This document shows positions 33,974 to 42,893 of a stretch of 64,000 nucleotides of DNA, one piece after another. The stretch's first letter is position 1; every line of letters starts with the position of its first letter. The DNA lies in NCBI GenBank assembly GCA_015065805.1, contig SVPN01000002.1, positions 23,783-87,782 on the forward strand. Direction: 5' to 3'. Under the pieces are notes generated by a model. The model saw only the letters and a list, made by a program, of their open reading frames with translations. It did not search any database and was not told the DNA's origin. A program made the translations under genes and the position numbers. The DNA is from Oscillospiraceae bacterium (GTDB lineage Bacteria; Bacillota; Clostridia; Oscillospirales; Acutalibacteraceae).

Positions 33974-34123
33974 GGGAAAAGTGCAATTTTTTGCATACAT
34001 TACGAAAAATTCCGAAAAAACTTGCACATCCGTGCGAAAACCGCGCGTTATCGGTTGGTAATATTTTCCACAGGCGTTCACGTGAAAATATGAACCGATG
34101 TTAAAGAAAGAAGGAATCCGACA

Positions 34124-34960
34124 ATGAAGACCATGATCAAAACGCTCGTACTGTATGCCCTGATCACCCTGCTTACCGCGTTTGCGTTTGCAAGCTGTGA
34201 CGCACAGCCGGCGCCGATGCCCGCACCGACCGTCACCACAACAACCGCGACACCTACAACGACCACCGCCCCCGTGACAACAACCACAACCACTACATCA
34301 ACCACAACGACGGCCGCGACAACTACGTCTGCCACGACAACCACCACAACAACCGCCGCCCCCACAACCACGACAGCGGCTGAGATCACAACGACCGTCG
34401 CGCCGACAACAGCGCCGACCTCCGTCAAGCCGACGACCGCGGCCACTACGATCATAACCACAGCCGCACCGACTACGGTCAAATCGACGACCGCAACGAA
34501 AGCCCCGATGACCACCTTCCGCCCCACCACGACGACCACGACGACCACGGCAACCACAACAACCACCAAGCCCGCCGCCACGCCCGCCGCTCCGAGTGCC
34601 GAAGCCTTGCGCGTATTTGAGCTGATCAATGAAGAGCGTGCCAAAGCAGGTGTGGCACCGCTGGAGTATTGCTATGCGCTTCAGCCGGGTGTTGACCTTC
34701 GCGCCGTGGAAATCAGCTACTGCTTCTCCCACACCCGCCCCGACGGCACGAAGTGCTATACGGTTACGGAGGAGCTGGGCTTGCCCGTGCACGCGTGCGG
34801 TGAAAACATCGCGTGGGGATACCTGACCCCCGAAGAGGTTATGGACGGCTGGATGAATTCTCAGGGTCACCGCGAGAACATCCTGCGCGACTGGTTTACC
34901 GGCGTTGCCGTCGGCTACGATCCTTCGACAAATTCCTGGGTGCAAATGTTCACCTTCTGA
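34124..34960 (+). CDS. CAP/SCP-domain lipoprotein with Thr-rich linker
   Basis: 278 aa. The signal sequence ends in a lipobox (FAFASC, Cys25). Residues about 35-155 are a low-complexity Thr/Ala/Pro linker, likely extended and perhaps glycosylated. The C-terminal CAP domain (about 160-278) has VFELINEERAKAGVAPL, the His motif FSHTRPDG, CGENIAWG and WMNSQGHRENIL, all landmarks of bacterial YkwD-like CAP proteins. The function of these in Firmicutes is unclear; they stand outside the cell. No good promoter seen; the ribosome binding site is AGAAGGA. A terminator follows. Confidence 0.88.
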   Translation: MKTMIKTLVLYALITLLTAFAFASCDAQPAPMPAPTVTTTTATPTTTTAPVTTTTTTTSTTTTAATTTSATTTTTTTAAPTTTTAAEITTTVAPTTAPTSVKPTTAATTIITTAAPTTVKSTTATKAPMTTFRPTTTTTTTTATTTTTKPAATPAAPSAEALRVFELINEERAKAGVAPLEYCYALQPGVDLRAVEISYCFSHTRPDGTKCYTVTEELGLPVHACGENIAWGYLTPEEVMDGWMNSQGHRENILRDWFTGVAVGYDPSTNSWVQMFTF

Positions 34961-34979
34961 CCGCTGTACGTCCCTTTTT

Positions 34980-35011
34980 GCCGCGGCTCCTCTGACACAG
35001 GAGTCCGCGGC
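34980..35011 (+). terminator. Terminator after the CAP-domain gene
   Basis: Stem GCCGCGGCTCCT..AGGAGTCCGCGGC with one bulge, then GTTTTTAT. Confidence 0.85.
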
Positions 35012-35032
35012 GTTTTTATGCACGAAAACCCA

Positions 35033-35061
35033 TTGCCAAACACGGGGATTTATGGTATACT
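35033..35061 (+). promoter_or_regulatory. Predicted promoter of the DUF951-prfA operon
   Basis: TTGCCA (35033-35038), 17 bp spacer, TATACT (35056-35061). Confidence 0.75.
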
Positions 35062-35093
35062 GATGATGATTAAGCTTTATGGAGGGATGCGCT

Positions 35094-35285
35094 GTGGACG
35101 TACGTGTCGGTGACCGTCTGGAACTCAAAAAGCCGCATCCGTGCGGCGGACATCGCTTTGAGGTGTTGCGCTCGGGTATGGATTTTCGGCTGAAATGCCT
35201 GACCTGTGCGCACGAGATGCTTGTCCCCCGCTCCAAGATCGAACGCTTCATCCGCAAGATCGAGCGTGACGAGGGGGTAGAGTGA
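35094..35285 (+). CDS. DUF951 family small protein
   Basis: 63 aa. Sequence [21 protein letters not shown] and [22 protein letters not shown] is the DUF951 pattern, a short Zn-ribbon-like beta protein with conserved Cys residues, perhaps nucleic-acid binding. The start is taken as GTG at 35094, 7 nt after GGAGGG; the ATG at 35079 overlaps that ribosome binding site. It is first gene of the operon; its stop overlaps the prfA ATG (TGATG). Confidence 0.85.
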   Translation: MDVRVGDRLELKKPHPCGGHRFEVLRSGMDFRLKCLTCAHEMLVPRSKIERFIRKIERDEGVE

Positions 35286-36349
35286 TGTTCACCGAACTCG
35301 AACAGGCCGTCAAGCGCTTCGAGGAGATCGGCGTGCGGCTGTGCGATCCCGCCGTGATCGGCGACACCGCCGCCTACCGCGAGCTGATGCGTGAGCAAAA
35401 ACGCCTTGAACCGATCGTCGAGGGCTACCGCACCTATCAGGCGGCGAAAACCGCGCGTGAGGATGCGCTGTTTCTGCTGGATACCGAAACGGATGACGAG
35501 CTGCGCGCACTTGCCTCCCAAGAGCTCAAGGATGCCTCCGCCGCGCTGGAAACCGCCGCGCAGGAGCTGAAGATCCTGCTTTTGCCCCACGACCCGAACG
35601 ATGACCGCAGTGTCATTGTGGAGATCCGCGGCGGCACGGGCGGCGAGGAAGCGGCACTGTTTGCCGCTTCGCTTTACCGTATGTACACGATGTACGCCCC
35701 GACACGCGGCTTCACCACCGAACTGCTGTCGGTCAACGAAACCGAGCTCGGCGGCTTCAAGGAAGCGGTGTTCCTCGTCAACGGTGAGGGCGCTTACAGC
35801 CGCTTCAAATTCGAAAGCGGTACACACCGCGTGCAACGCGTTCCCGAAACGGAAAGCGGCGGACGCATTCACACCTCGGCGGTGACGGTGGCGGTGCTCC
35901 CCGAAGCCGAAGAGGTGGAGGTCAGCATCGACCGCAACGATCTGCAGATCGATACCTTCCGTGCCTCGGGTGCGGGCGGTCAGCACATCAACAAAACCGA
36001 TTCCGCCATCCGCATCACCCACCTGCCCACGGGGCTTGTGGTGGAATGTCAGGATGAACGTTCCCAACATAAAAACCGCGAAAAAGCGATGCGCGTGCTC
36101 CGCGCCCGCCTGCTCGAGCGTGAGCAATCCGCCGCCGCCGAAGCGACGGCAGAGGATCGCCGCCGTCAGGTCGGCAGCGGTGACCGCAGTGAACGCATCC
36201 GCACCTACAACTTCCCGCAAAGCCGCGTGACCGATCACCGTATCGGTCTGACGCTGTACAAGCTGGATGCCGTGATGAACGGCGCCCTTGATGAGATCAT
36301 CGACGCGCTTATCACCGCCGATCAGGCGGCAAAATTGGCGGGAGAATAG
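35285..36349 (+). CDS. prfA: Peptide chain release factor 1
   Basis: 354 aa. RF1 reads UAA and UAG and triggers peptide release. The catalytic GGQ lies in [19 protein letters not shown]; the codon-recognition tripeptide PxT is in [19 protein letters not shown], here Pro-Glu-Thr where E. coli has Pro-Ala-Thr. The domain order and the end [14 protein letters not shown] are normal. The ATG at 35285 overlaps the preceding stop by one base. prfA-sua5 adjacency is usual in Firmicutes (often with prmC, which is not here). Confidence 0.95.
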   Translation: MFTELEQAVKRFEEIGVRLCDPAVIGDTAAYRELMREQKRLEPIVEGYRTYQAAKTAREDALFLLDTETDDELRALASQELKDASAALETAAQELKILLLPHDPNDDRSVIVEIRGGTGGEEAALFAASLYRMYTMYAPTRGFTTELLSVNETELGGFKEAVFLVNGEGAYSRFKFESGTHRVQRVPETESGGRIHTSAVTVAVLPEAEEVEVSIDRNDLQIDTFRASGAGGQHINKTDSAIRITHLPTGLVVECQDERSQHKNREKAMRVLRARLLEREQSAAAEATAEDRRRQVGSGDRSERIRTYNFPQSRVTDHRIGLTLYKLDAVMNGALDEIIDALITADQAAKLAGE

Positions 36350-36374
36350 GATACTGTTGCTACAGAGGATTTCT

Positions 36375-37391
36375 ATGGATACATTGCATTTGACAAACAC
36401 AACCGACGATATCACCAAAGCAGGACAACTGCTCAAAGCAGGTGAGCTTGTCGCCATCCCCACCGAAACGGTGTACGGACTGGCGGCGAATGCGCTCGAT
36501 GCGCAGGCGGTGGCGGGGATCTTTGCCGCAAAGGAACGCCCTGCCGACAATCCGCTGATCGTGCATATCGATGACAAAGATACCGTATACTCGTTATGGG
36601 AAACGGTGACCGAGGAAGCGAAAGCGCTGATGGACGCGTTCTGGCCGGGTCCGCTGACGATCATTTTGCCGCGCGCGGCGTGTGTGCCCGACATCGTGTC
36701 GGCAGGTCTGCCGACCGTTGCGGTGCGGATGCCGTCGCACGAAACCGCCCGCGCCATCATCCGTGCCGCAGGCGTGCCGCTTGCCGCACCCTCGGCAAAC
36801 CGCTCGGGCAGTCCCTCTCCGACCACTGCCGCACGCGTGGCGGCGGATATGGACGGACGCATTGCCGCCGTTGTGGACGGCGGCGACTGCGAGGTCGGCG
36901 TGGAATCCACCGTGATCTCCCTGTGCGGCGAAACGCCGACGGTGTTGCGTCCGGGCGGCATCACCCCTGCTCAGTTAGAAGCTGTTTTGGGGACGGTCGC
37001 CATTGCCGATTCCATCACCCGTCCGCTTGCCGAGGGCGAGGTCGTCGCCTCCCCGGGTATGAAATACAAGCATTATGCGCCGCGCGCGCAGGTCACCATC
37101 GTCAGGGGCGATGCGGCGGCGTTTGCCGCGTATGTCAACGCCCGCGCCGACGAGGGTGTGATGGCGATGGCGTTTGACGGCGAGACGCAGGCGCTGAACG
37201 TGCCGTTTGTCACCTACGGCGCACGGGAGGATCGCGACGCGCAGGCGCGCGAGCTGTTTGAAGCGTTGCGCCTTGCCGACGATCGCGGTGCGACTGTGCT
37301 GTACGCCGCGTGCCCGCCCGTAGACGGCGTGGGTCTTGCCGTATACAACCGCTTGCTCCGTGCGGCGGCATTTCGGGTGGTGAACGCATGA
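36375..37391 (+). CDS. L-threonylcarbamoyladenylate synthase (Sua5, long form)
   Basis: 338 aa. It makes threonylcarbamoyl-AMP for the t6A modification of ANN-decoding tRNAs. The YrdC domain has GELVAIPTETVYGLAANA, KERPADNPLIVHI, FWPGPLTIIL and APSANRSGSPSPT. A linker with SPGMKYKHYAPRAQV joins the C-terminal Sua5 Rossmann domain (about 235-338), so this is the long Sua5 rather than TsaC. Start at 36375 with AGAGGA upstream; the open frame to 36288 overlaps prfA and is not coding. Confidence 0.93.
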   Translation: MDTLHLTNTTDDITKAGQLLKAGELVAIPTETVYGLAANALDAQAVAGIFAAKERPADNPLIVHIDDKDTVYSLWETVTEEAKALMDAFWPGPLTIILPRAACVPDIVSAGLPTVAVRMPSHETARAIIRAAGVPLAAPSANRSGSPSPTTAARVAADMDGRIAAVVDGGDCEVGVESTVISLCGETPTVLRPGGITPAQLEAVLGTVAIADSITRPLAEGEVVASPGMKYKHYAPRAQVTIVRGDAAAFAAYVNARADEGVMAMAFDGETQALNVPFVTYGAREDRDAQARELFEALRLADDRGATVLYAACPPVDGVGLAVYNRLLRAAAFRVVNA

Positions 37392-37981
37392 ACATTTTAG
37401 GTCTGACGGGCCCGACGGGCGCAGGAAAAGGCGCTGTCGGGGCTTTGCTCGCTCAAAAAGGGGCTCTCATCATCGACACCGACCGCTTAGCGCGTGAGGT
37501 CGTGGAAAAAGGCACACCCTGCTTAGCGGCGATCACGGCACATTTCGGGCAGGATGTCCTGCGCGAGGACGGCACGCTCAACCGCGGTGCCTTAGCGGCA
37601 AAGGTCTTTGCCGATCCCGCTGAAAAGGCGGTGCTCGAAGCGATCACGCACCCCGCCATCATCGCCCGCACACACGAGCTTTTGGCCGCTTCCGATGCAT
37701 CGCTTGCCGTCATCGATGCACCCGCTCTGTTCGAAAGCGGAATGGATGCCATCTGCGACACAACGCTTGCCGTGCTGGCTCCCGCCGCCGTACGGTTTGC
37801 CCGCATTTTAGCGCGCGACGGCATTTCCGAAGAGGCGGCACATCTGCGGATGAATGCCCAGCCCGACGACGATTTTTACCGCACCCGCGCGGATCATATT
37901 CTGATCAACGACGGCGACGAAGCGCTTCTTCGCGAGCGGCTTTGGGCGCTGTTGCCGACACTTTGGGAGGAACCCGTATGA
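37388..37981 (+). CDS. coaE: Dephospho-CoA kinase
   Basis: 197 aa. It catalyses the last step of CoA synthesis. P-loop GLTGPTGAGKGAVG (the usual GSGKS is here GAGKG, an adenylate-kinase-like variant), then IIDTDRLAREVVEKGTP, and VIDAPALFESGMDAICD, as in CoaE. The ATG overlaps the sua5 stop (ATGA), and its own stop overlaps the next start (ATGA). The Gly after the P-loop Lys is worth noting but not clearly disabling. Confidence 0.9.
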   Translation: MNILGLTGPTGAGKGAVGALLAQKGALIIDTDRLAREVVEKGTPCLAAITAHFGQDVLREDGTLNRGALAAKVFADPAEKAVLEAITHPAIIARTHELLAASDASLAVIDAPALFESGMDAICDTTLAVLAPAAVRFARILARDGISEEAAHLRMNAQPDDDFYRTRADHILINDGDEALLRERLWALLPTLWEEPV

Positions 37982-38622
37982 GCTCAACAACCGCAAAGCG
38001 CTCCTCCGCGAAAACCAAACGCCGCAAAAAACCCAAAAACGGCGCATTGGCAGTGCTGAGCATCTTTGTATTGCTTGTCCTTGCCGTGTTGCTGTTTTTC
38101 GGGCTTCGCGGCGGCTACGATACCTATGTCCGCTCCCATTTCCGCTTAGAGCATTACGACACCGTGATGAAAGCCTGCGACGATTTCGGGATGTCCCCGT
38201 CGCTGGTGTACGGCATCATCCGCACCGAAAGCGGCTTCAACGAGCGCGCGCATTCCGTGGCGGATGCCCGCGGGCTGATGCAGGTCACGCAGACGGGCCT
38301 TGACTGGGCGCAGATCCGCACGGATGAGTTTGACGGGGTCACCGTCAACGATTTGTACAACGCCGATATCAACATCCGTTGCGGCGTATTTTTGCTGTCG
38401 CTTCTGTCCGAGGAATTTGACAGCGAGCAAGCGGTCATCGCCGCCTACAACGCGGGCATCGGCAATGTGGAGGAATGGCTCGAAGATCCCGCCTATTCCT
38501 CCGACGGCACCACCCTTCACACCGTTCCTTTTGAGGAAACGCGGCATTACATCGACCGCGTGCTGTCCTCCAAACATATTTATCAGTCATATTATCAAAT
38601 TGATCCGGAAGGAGAACTCTGA
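37978..38622 (+). CDS. Membrane-anchored lytic transglycosylase
   Basis: 214 aa. A basic N-terminus (KRSSAKTKRRKKPKNG) precedes one membrane helix (about 24-45) that keeps the rest outside. The SLT domain has VYGIIRTESGFNERAHSVADARGLMQVTQ, with the catalytic Glu in the TESGF motif, and VIAAYNAGIGNVEEWL. It cleaves peptidoglycan glycan strands to 1,6-anhydro ends. It overlaps coaE by 4 bp and ends 2 bp before the M18 gene; such coaE-SLT pairs are common in Clostridia. Confidence 0.92.
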   Translation: MSSTTAKRSSAKTKRRKKPKNGALAVLSIFVLLVLAVLLFFGLRGGYDTYVRSHFRLEHYDTVMKACDDFGMSPSLVYGIIRTESGFNERAHSVADARGLMQVTQTGLDWAQIRTDEFDGVTVNDLYNADINIRCGVFLLSLLSEEFDSEQAVIAAYNAGIGNVEEWLEDPAYSSDGTTLHTVPFEETRHYIDRVLSSKHIYQSYYQIDPEGEL

Positions 38623-38624
38623 TC

Positions 38625-40031
38625 ATGGAAGAAAAAACCAAAGCACAAGAACTTCGAGAAGCACTTTGCTACAAGCCGACCGATGCCACCGTGGCGATGA
38701 CCGCCGACGAGATCGCAACGGCAGATGCATACTGCGAGGATTACAAGGTGTTCCTCGATGCCGCGAAAACCGAGCGTGAAGCGGTGGCTTACGCCGTTGC
38801 CGAGGCACAAAAGCACGGCTTTGTCGAGTACAAGGCAGGTATGGCGCTCAAAGCAGGCGACCGCGTGTACCGCAACAACCGCGGCAAGGCGGTGATCCTT
38901 GCCGTCATCGGTTCTGCTCCCATTTCCGAGGGCGTGTCCATCGCCGCGGCACACATCGACTCGCCGCGTCTCGACCTCAAGCCCAACCCGATGTATGAAA
39001 ACCAGCACCTGTGTTATTTTGATACCCACTACTACGGCGGTATCAAGAAGTATCAGTGGTCGGCGATCCCGCTTGCCATCCACGGTGTGCTTGTCAAGAA
39101 AAACGGCGAGGTCGTGAGCATCGCCATCGGTGAAGATCCCGCCGATCCCGTGTTCTGCGTGACCGATCTTCTGCCCCACCTTGCCGCCGATCAGATGCAA
39201 AAGCCCGCCCGTAAGGTCATTGAGGGTGAAGCCCTCGACGTGCTCATCGGCTCGCGTCCGCTGTGCGATGAAGAAGGCGCGGATATGGTCAAGCTGAACA
39301 TTCTCAACCTCCTGCACGAGAAATACGGCATCGTCGAGGCGGATTTCCTCTCGGCAGAGATCGAGATCGTGCCCGCCTTCGGTGCGCGCGATGTCGGCTT
39401 TGACCGCAGTATGATCGGTGCCTACGGTCACGATGACCGCGTTTGCGCCTACCCCGCGCTGACCGCGCTGTTTGAGTTAGAGGTTCCCACCTTCACCGCG
39501 TTGACCGTGCTTGCCGATAAGGAAGAGACCGGCTCGGACGGCACGACGGGTATGCAGTCGGCGTTCCTGCCCTATTTCATCGAAGAGCTCGCAAACACCT
39601 TCGGCGAGAAGGGTCACCGCGTGCTGTCGAAGTCGATGTGCCTCTCGGCAGACGTCAACTGCGCCATTGACCCGCTGTATCCCGAAGTCACCGAACCCCG
39701 CAATGCCGCGCGTCTGAACAACGGCGTGGTGCTCACCAAGTACACGGGCTCGGGCGGCAAGGGCGGCACCTCCGACGCCGCCGCGGAGCTGATGGGCAAA
39801 TTCCGCCGCATTATGGACGATGCCGGCGTGATCTGGCAGGTCGGCGAGCTCGGTAAGGTCGATATGGGCGGCGGCGGAACGGTTGCCAAGTATATCGCCA
39901 ACCTTGATGTCGATACCGTGGACCTCGGTGTGCCCGTGCTGTCGATGCACGCCCCGTTTGAGGTGATCTCGAAGTTAGATGTCTACACGGCACACAAGGC
40001 GTTCAAAGCACTGCTCGAAAGACAGGATTGA
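38625..40031 (+). CDS. M18 family aminopeptidase
   Basis: 468 aa zinc aminopeptidase of cytoplasm. Metal ligand motifs: AAHIDSPRLDLKPNP, DKEETGSDGTTGMQS, ADVNCAIDPLYPE and the C-terminal SMHAPFEVISKLDVYTAHKAF, as in clostridial M18 enzymes (LAP4/ApeA type). AAGGAG precedes the ATG. It is last gene of the operon, followed by a perfect terminator. Confidence 0.92.
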   Translation: MEEKTKAQELREALCYKPTDATVAMTADEIATADAYCEDYKVFLDAAKTEREAVAYAVAEAQKHGFVEYKAGMALKAGDRVYRNNRGKAVILAVIGSAPISEGVSIAAAHIDSPRLDLKPNPMYENQHLCYFDTHYYGGIKKYQWSAIPLAIHGVLVKKNGEVVSIAIGEDPADPVFCVTDLLPHLAADQMQKPARKVIEGEALDVLIGSRPLCDEEGADMVKLNILNLLHEKYGIVEADFLSAEIEIVPAFGARDVGFDRSMIGAYGHDDRVCAYPALTALFELEVPTFTALTVLADKEETGSDGTTGMQSAFLPYFIEELANTFGEKGHRVLSKSMCLSADVNCAIDPLYPEVTEPRNAARLNNGVVLTKYTGSGGKGGTSDAAAELMGKFRRIMDDAGVIWQVGELGKVDMGGGGTVAKYIANLDVDTVDLGVPVLSMHAPFEVISKLDVYTAHKAFKALLERQD

Positions 40032-40040
40032 TAAACAGCA

Positions 40041-40080
40041 ACAAAACACCCGCGTACCGTTCGGTACGCGGGTGTTTTGT
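40041..40080 (+). terminator. Strong terminator after the M18 gene
   Basis: Perfect 19 bp stem ACAAAACACCCGCGTACCG (40041-40059) with 40062-40080, loop TT. Confidence 0.92.
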
Positions 40081-40809
40081 CCCGCAATGCATACATTCGT
40101 TGACATAACGCAAACCCACGGTGTGTTGTTAAAGCAGGGGCGGCTATCAGCCGCCCGCATACGTTGCTTTCGGGTTTTTTCGGCGTGCTGTCTTGCCTCC
40201 CTTGTCAACGGCCCAGGCCGGCCTCTCTTGTCCCTTTGGGACAATTCACCTTCAGGGAGGTGGATTTCGGCGTCAGCCGAAAGACGGAGGGGTTCTTCAA
40301 ACGGAATCCCCCTGTCACGGCATATGCCGTGACATCCCCCTTTAACAAGGGGGACAAGGGGTTGAGCATTGCACAAATTTGCGACGTACACCGTAGGGGC
40401 GGCAACCTGCCGCCCGTTTGCGACACCGCTGATGTGTACCGCGGGCGGATGCTATCCGCCCCTACATTGTGAATGTGCTGCTTTTAACAGGATGTTTAGC
40501 GGCGGGAGACAAGCCCCCGCCCTACGGTGTTGCCGCGTGTTTGTGCAAGGCGGGACGGGAGACCCGTCCCGTATTGTACAATCCTGCGACGTGCTATCTT
40601 GCCTCCCTTGTTAAAGGGAGGGGGACCGACGCGTAGCGTTGGTGGAGGGATTCGTTTGTTTCTTCTCAAGGAATCCCCCTGTCGCCTGCGGCGACATCCC
40701 CCTTTAACAAGGGGGACAAGGGGTTGAGCATTGCACAAATTTGCGACGTACACCGTAGGGGCGGGCATCCCCGACCGACCGTTTTGCGGGCTACCGCTGT
40801 TTTTTGAAA
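40081..40809. repeat. Repeat island between the M18 gene and rny
   Basis: About 730 bp without a credible gene. It has two full CCTCCCTTGT..CCCCCTTTAACAAGG elements, one at 40195-40361 with a 50 bp insert and inner stems TTTCGGCGTCAGCCGAAA and GTCACGG..CCGTGAC, and one at 40600-40722 with stems ACCGACGCGTAGCGTTGGT and TGTCGCCTGCGGCGACA. Also two copies of GGTTGAGCATTGCACAAATT (40360, 40721), palindromes GGGGCGGCAACCTGCCGCCC (40396), GCGGGCGGATGCTATCCGCC (40441) and a GACGGGAGACCCGTC copy (40549-40573). Confidence 0.8.
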
Positions 40810-40814
40810 TAAAA

Positions 40815-40848
40815 AAGAGCCCTGCATCTCACGATGCAGGGCTCTTTG
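40815..40848 (-). terminator. Terminator of rny
   Basis: 15 bp perfect stem AAAGAGCCCTGCATC..GATGCAGGGCTCTTT with TTTATTTC on the minus-strand 3' side, 6 bp past the rny stop. Confidence 0.88.
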
Positions 40849-40854
40849 TATATC

Positions 40855-42426
40855 TTACTTTGCAAAGTCAACGGCGCGGTTTTCGCGGATAAGGTTGACC
40901 TTAATCTGTCCGGGATAGTCCATATTCTCCTCAATGGATTTGGCGATATCACGGGCAAGGAGCGTCATCTGATCGTCGGAGATGACCTCGGGCTTGACGA
41001 TGATGCGCACCTCGCGACCCGCCTGGATCGCGAACGAACGCTCTACGCCGTTAAAGCCGCTGGCGATCTCTTCGAGCTTCTCAAGACGCTTGATGTAGTT
41101 TTCAAGATTCTCACGGCGGGCACCGGGACGCGCCGCAGAGATGGCATCCGCCGCCTGCACAAGGCACGCGACAACCGTCTGCGCTTCCACGTCACCGTGG
41201 TGCGCCTGGATGGCGTGGATGACCGCTTCGTTCTCTTTGTACTTGCGTGCCACATCGACACCGATCTCGACGTGCGAGCCCTCGACCTCGTGGTCGATGG
41301 CCTTGCCGATATCGTGCAAAAGACCTGCGCGACGCGCCACAACGGGATCAATGCCGAGCTCGCTTGCCATAATACCCGACAGGAACGCGACCTCCATCGA
41401 GTGATTGAGGACGTTCTGACCGTAGCTGGTACGGTAGTGCAGGCGACCGAGCAGGCGCATAATTTCGGGATGAATGCCGCGCAGACCCGTTTCGAGAACA
41501 GCGCGCTCACCCTCGGATTTGATGGTTTGCTCCACCTCACGGCGCGCTTTTTCCACCATTTCCTCAATGCGGGCGGGATGGATGCGGCCGTCGGAGATCA
41601 GGCGCTCAATCGCAATACGCGCGATTTCACGGCGCACGGGATCAAAGCAGGACAGCGTGATCGCTTCGGGGGTATCGTCGATGATGAGGTCAACGCCCGT
41701 GAGCGTTTCGATGGTGCGGATGTTGCGACCCTCACGGCCGATGATGCGGCCTTTCATCTCATCGCTGGGCAGCGGGACGACCGAGACAGTCGCTTCGGTC
41801 ACCTGATCCGCGGCAACACGCTGGATGGCTTGCGAGATCAGCGCACGGGCACGGGCATCCGCCTCGTCCTTGAGCTGTTGCTCAATCTCGTTGATGCAAC
41901 GCGCTTTTTCGTGCGTGAGTTCCTCGGTGAGGATGTTGAGCAGGTATTCCTTCGCCTGCTCGGCGGTGAAGCCGGAAATGCGTTCGAGCATTTCAAACTG
42001 GCCCTTTTTCAGAGCCTCAACGTCTTCTAAGCGAGCTTCGATCTCCTTTTGCTTCTTGGCGATCTGCTCTTCCTTTTTCTCGTAGTTTTCGATCTTACGA
42101 TCGAGGGTTTCTTCCTTTTGCTGGAGTCGGTTTTCCTGACGCTGAAGCTCCTTGCGGCGCTCTTTGTTCTCGCGCTCGGCTTCGGTACGCAGACGGTGGA
42201 TCTCATCCTTTGCCTCGAGAAGGACTTCCTTCTTGCGGCGGGACGCGGCATCGTTGGCTTCCTTGCGGATACGCTCCGCTTCCGCCTCTGCCGAACCGAT
42301 CACAGCCTCTGCCTCGCGGCGACGGTGTTCGATGCCTTTTTTGAAGGCAATGCTCCACGCCGCGACAGCGCCGATCGCCAACGCGACGACACCGACGATC
42401 ACAGCAACCCAAATGGGTACGTTCAT
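40855..42426 (-). CDS. rny: Ribonuclease Y
   Basis: 523 aa membrane-bound endoribonuclease that starts mRNA decay in Firmicutes. N-terminal membrane helix ([19 protein letters not shown]), a coiled coil of about 160 charged residues, a KH domain ([25 protein letters not shown]) and the HD domain with [17 protein letters not shown] (His-Asp metal site). The ATG at 42426 follows AGGAGGTG; a GTG at 42438 overlaps that site. It has an unusually long leader of about 290 nt. Confidence 0.95.
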   Translation of the reverse strand: MNVPIWVAVIVGVVALAIGAVAAWSIAFKKGIEHRRREAEAVIGSAEAEAERIRKEANDAASRRKKEVLLEAKDEIHRLRTEAERENKERRKELQRQENRLQQKEETLDRKIENYEKKEEQIAKKQKEIEARLEDVEALKKGQFEMLERISGFTAEQAKEYLLNILTEELTHEKARCINEIEQQLKDEADARARALISQAIQRVAADQVTEATVSVVPLPSDEMKGRIIGREGRNIRTIETLTGVDLIIDDTPEAITLSCFDPVRREIARIAIERLISDGRIHPARIEEMVEKARREVEQTIKSEGERAVLETGLRGIHPEIMRLLGRLHYRTSYGQNVLNHSMEVAFLSGIMASELGIDPVVARRAGLLHDIGKAIDHEVEGSHVEIGVDVARKYKENEAVIHAIQAHHGDVEAQTVVACLVQAADAISAARPGARRENLENYIKRLEKLEEIASGFNGVERSFAIQAGREVRIIVKPEVISDDQMTLLARDIAKSIEENMDYPGQIKVNLIRENRAVDFAK

Positions 42427-42720
42427 CGTTGTTTGCACCTCCTAAACAGTGTGTTTGGGGGTGTTAACCATTGTTCAATTGTAAATGCAAATTGCACGAA
42501 AACGTGTTTCGACGGGCCGCCTCATCAAGCGGTCTTGGCAGGACAATCTATCCGCCGAACAGCGTCAAACATACAGAAGAGCTTTACGCGACCGTTTTGC
42601 ACCGCGGCGATCCCGCGTGCAAGGCTGAACGGTTAACGCTCCCCGTTGAAAAAAACATAAACGAAATATGAGTTCTTTTCACAGTAAGTTGTGTCCGAAG
42701 GACATACTTTTACTTCTATT
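42427..42720 (-). promoter_or_regulatory. Long structured leader of rny
   Basis: About 290 nt between the predicted promoter and the start. On the minus strand it can form several stems: TGTCC-TTCG-GGACA, TTGCACGCGG..CCGCGGTGCAA, CCGC..GGCGG and CACGTTTTCGTG. No riboswitch class recognised and no convincing leader peptide. Confidence 0.45.
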
Positions 42721-42722
42721 AT

Positions 42723-42752
42723 ACTATATAACTTTTCACCACTTCTTGTCAA
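42723..42752 (-). promoter_or_regulatory. Predicted promoter of rny
   Basis: Minus strand TTGACA (42752-42747), 18 bp spacer, TATAGT (42728-42723); a second TATAAT lies 5 bp further on. Confidence 0.65.
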
Positions 42753-42834
42753 GTGGTTTGTGTATCTCTTTGGGGCATTTTTACAAAAATGTAACGTTTT
42801 CGGGGTATAGAGCAGGAATTTTTCCGTTTTCCCC

Positions 42835-42863
42835 TTTACGAAAAACAGGACTTGTGGTATACT
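42835..42863 (+). promoter_or_regulatory. Predicted promoter of the SNF2 helicase gene
   Basis: TTTACG (42835-42840), 17 bp spacer ending TGTGG, TATACT (42858-42863), 31 bp before the start. Confidence 0.7.
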
Positions 42864-42893
42864 ATACTATCCACGCGAAAGGAGCGTCGTAGT

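Noticed and set aside
34298..36964. 888-codon open frame on the minus strand
   Set aside because: It runs antisense to the Thr-rich CAP gene, DUF951, prfA and sua5, all with clear family motifs. Its long Val/Gly or Arg-rich stretches are mirror images of Thr codons, and there is no ribosome binding site.
40081..40809. Possible CRISPR array, because of short repeats at regular look
   Set aside because: Repeat units vary in length, are palindromic and lie directly next to each other without unique spacers of fixed size; no cas genes are near.
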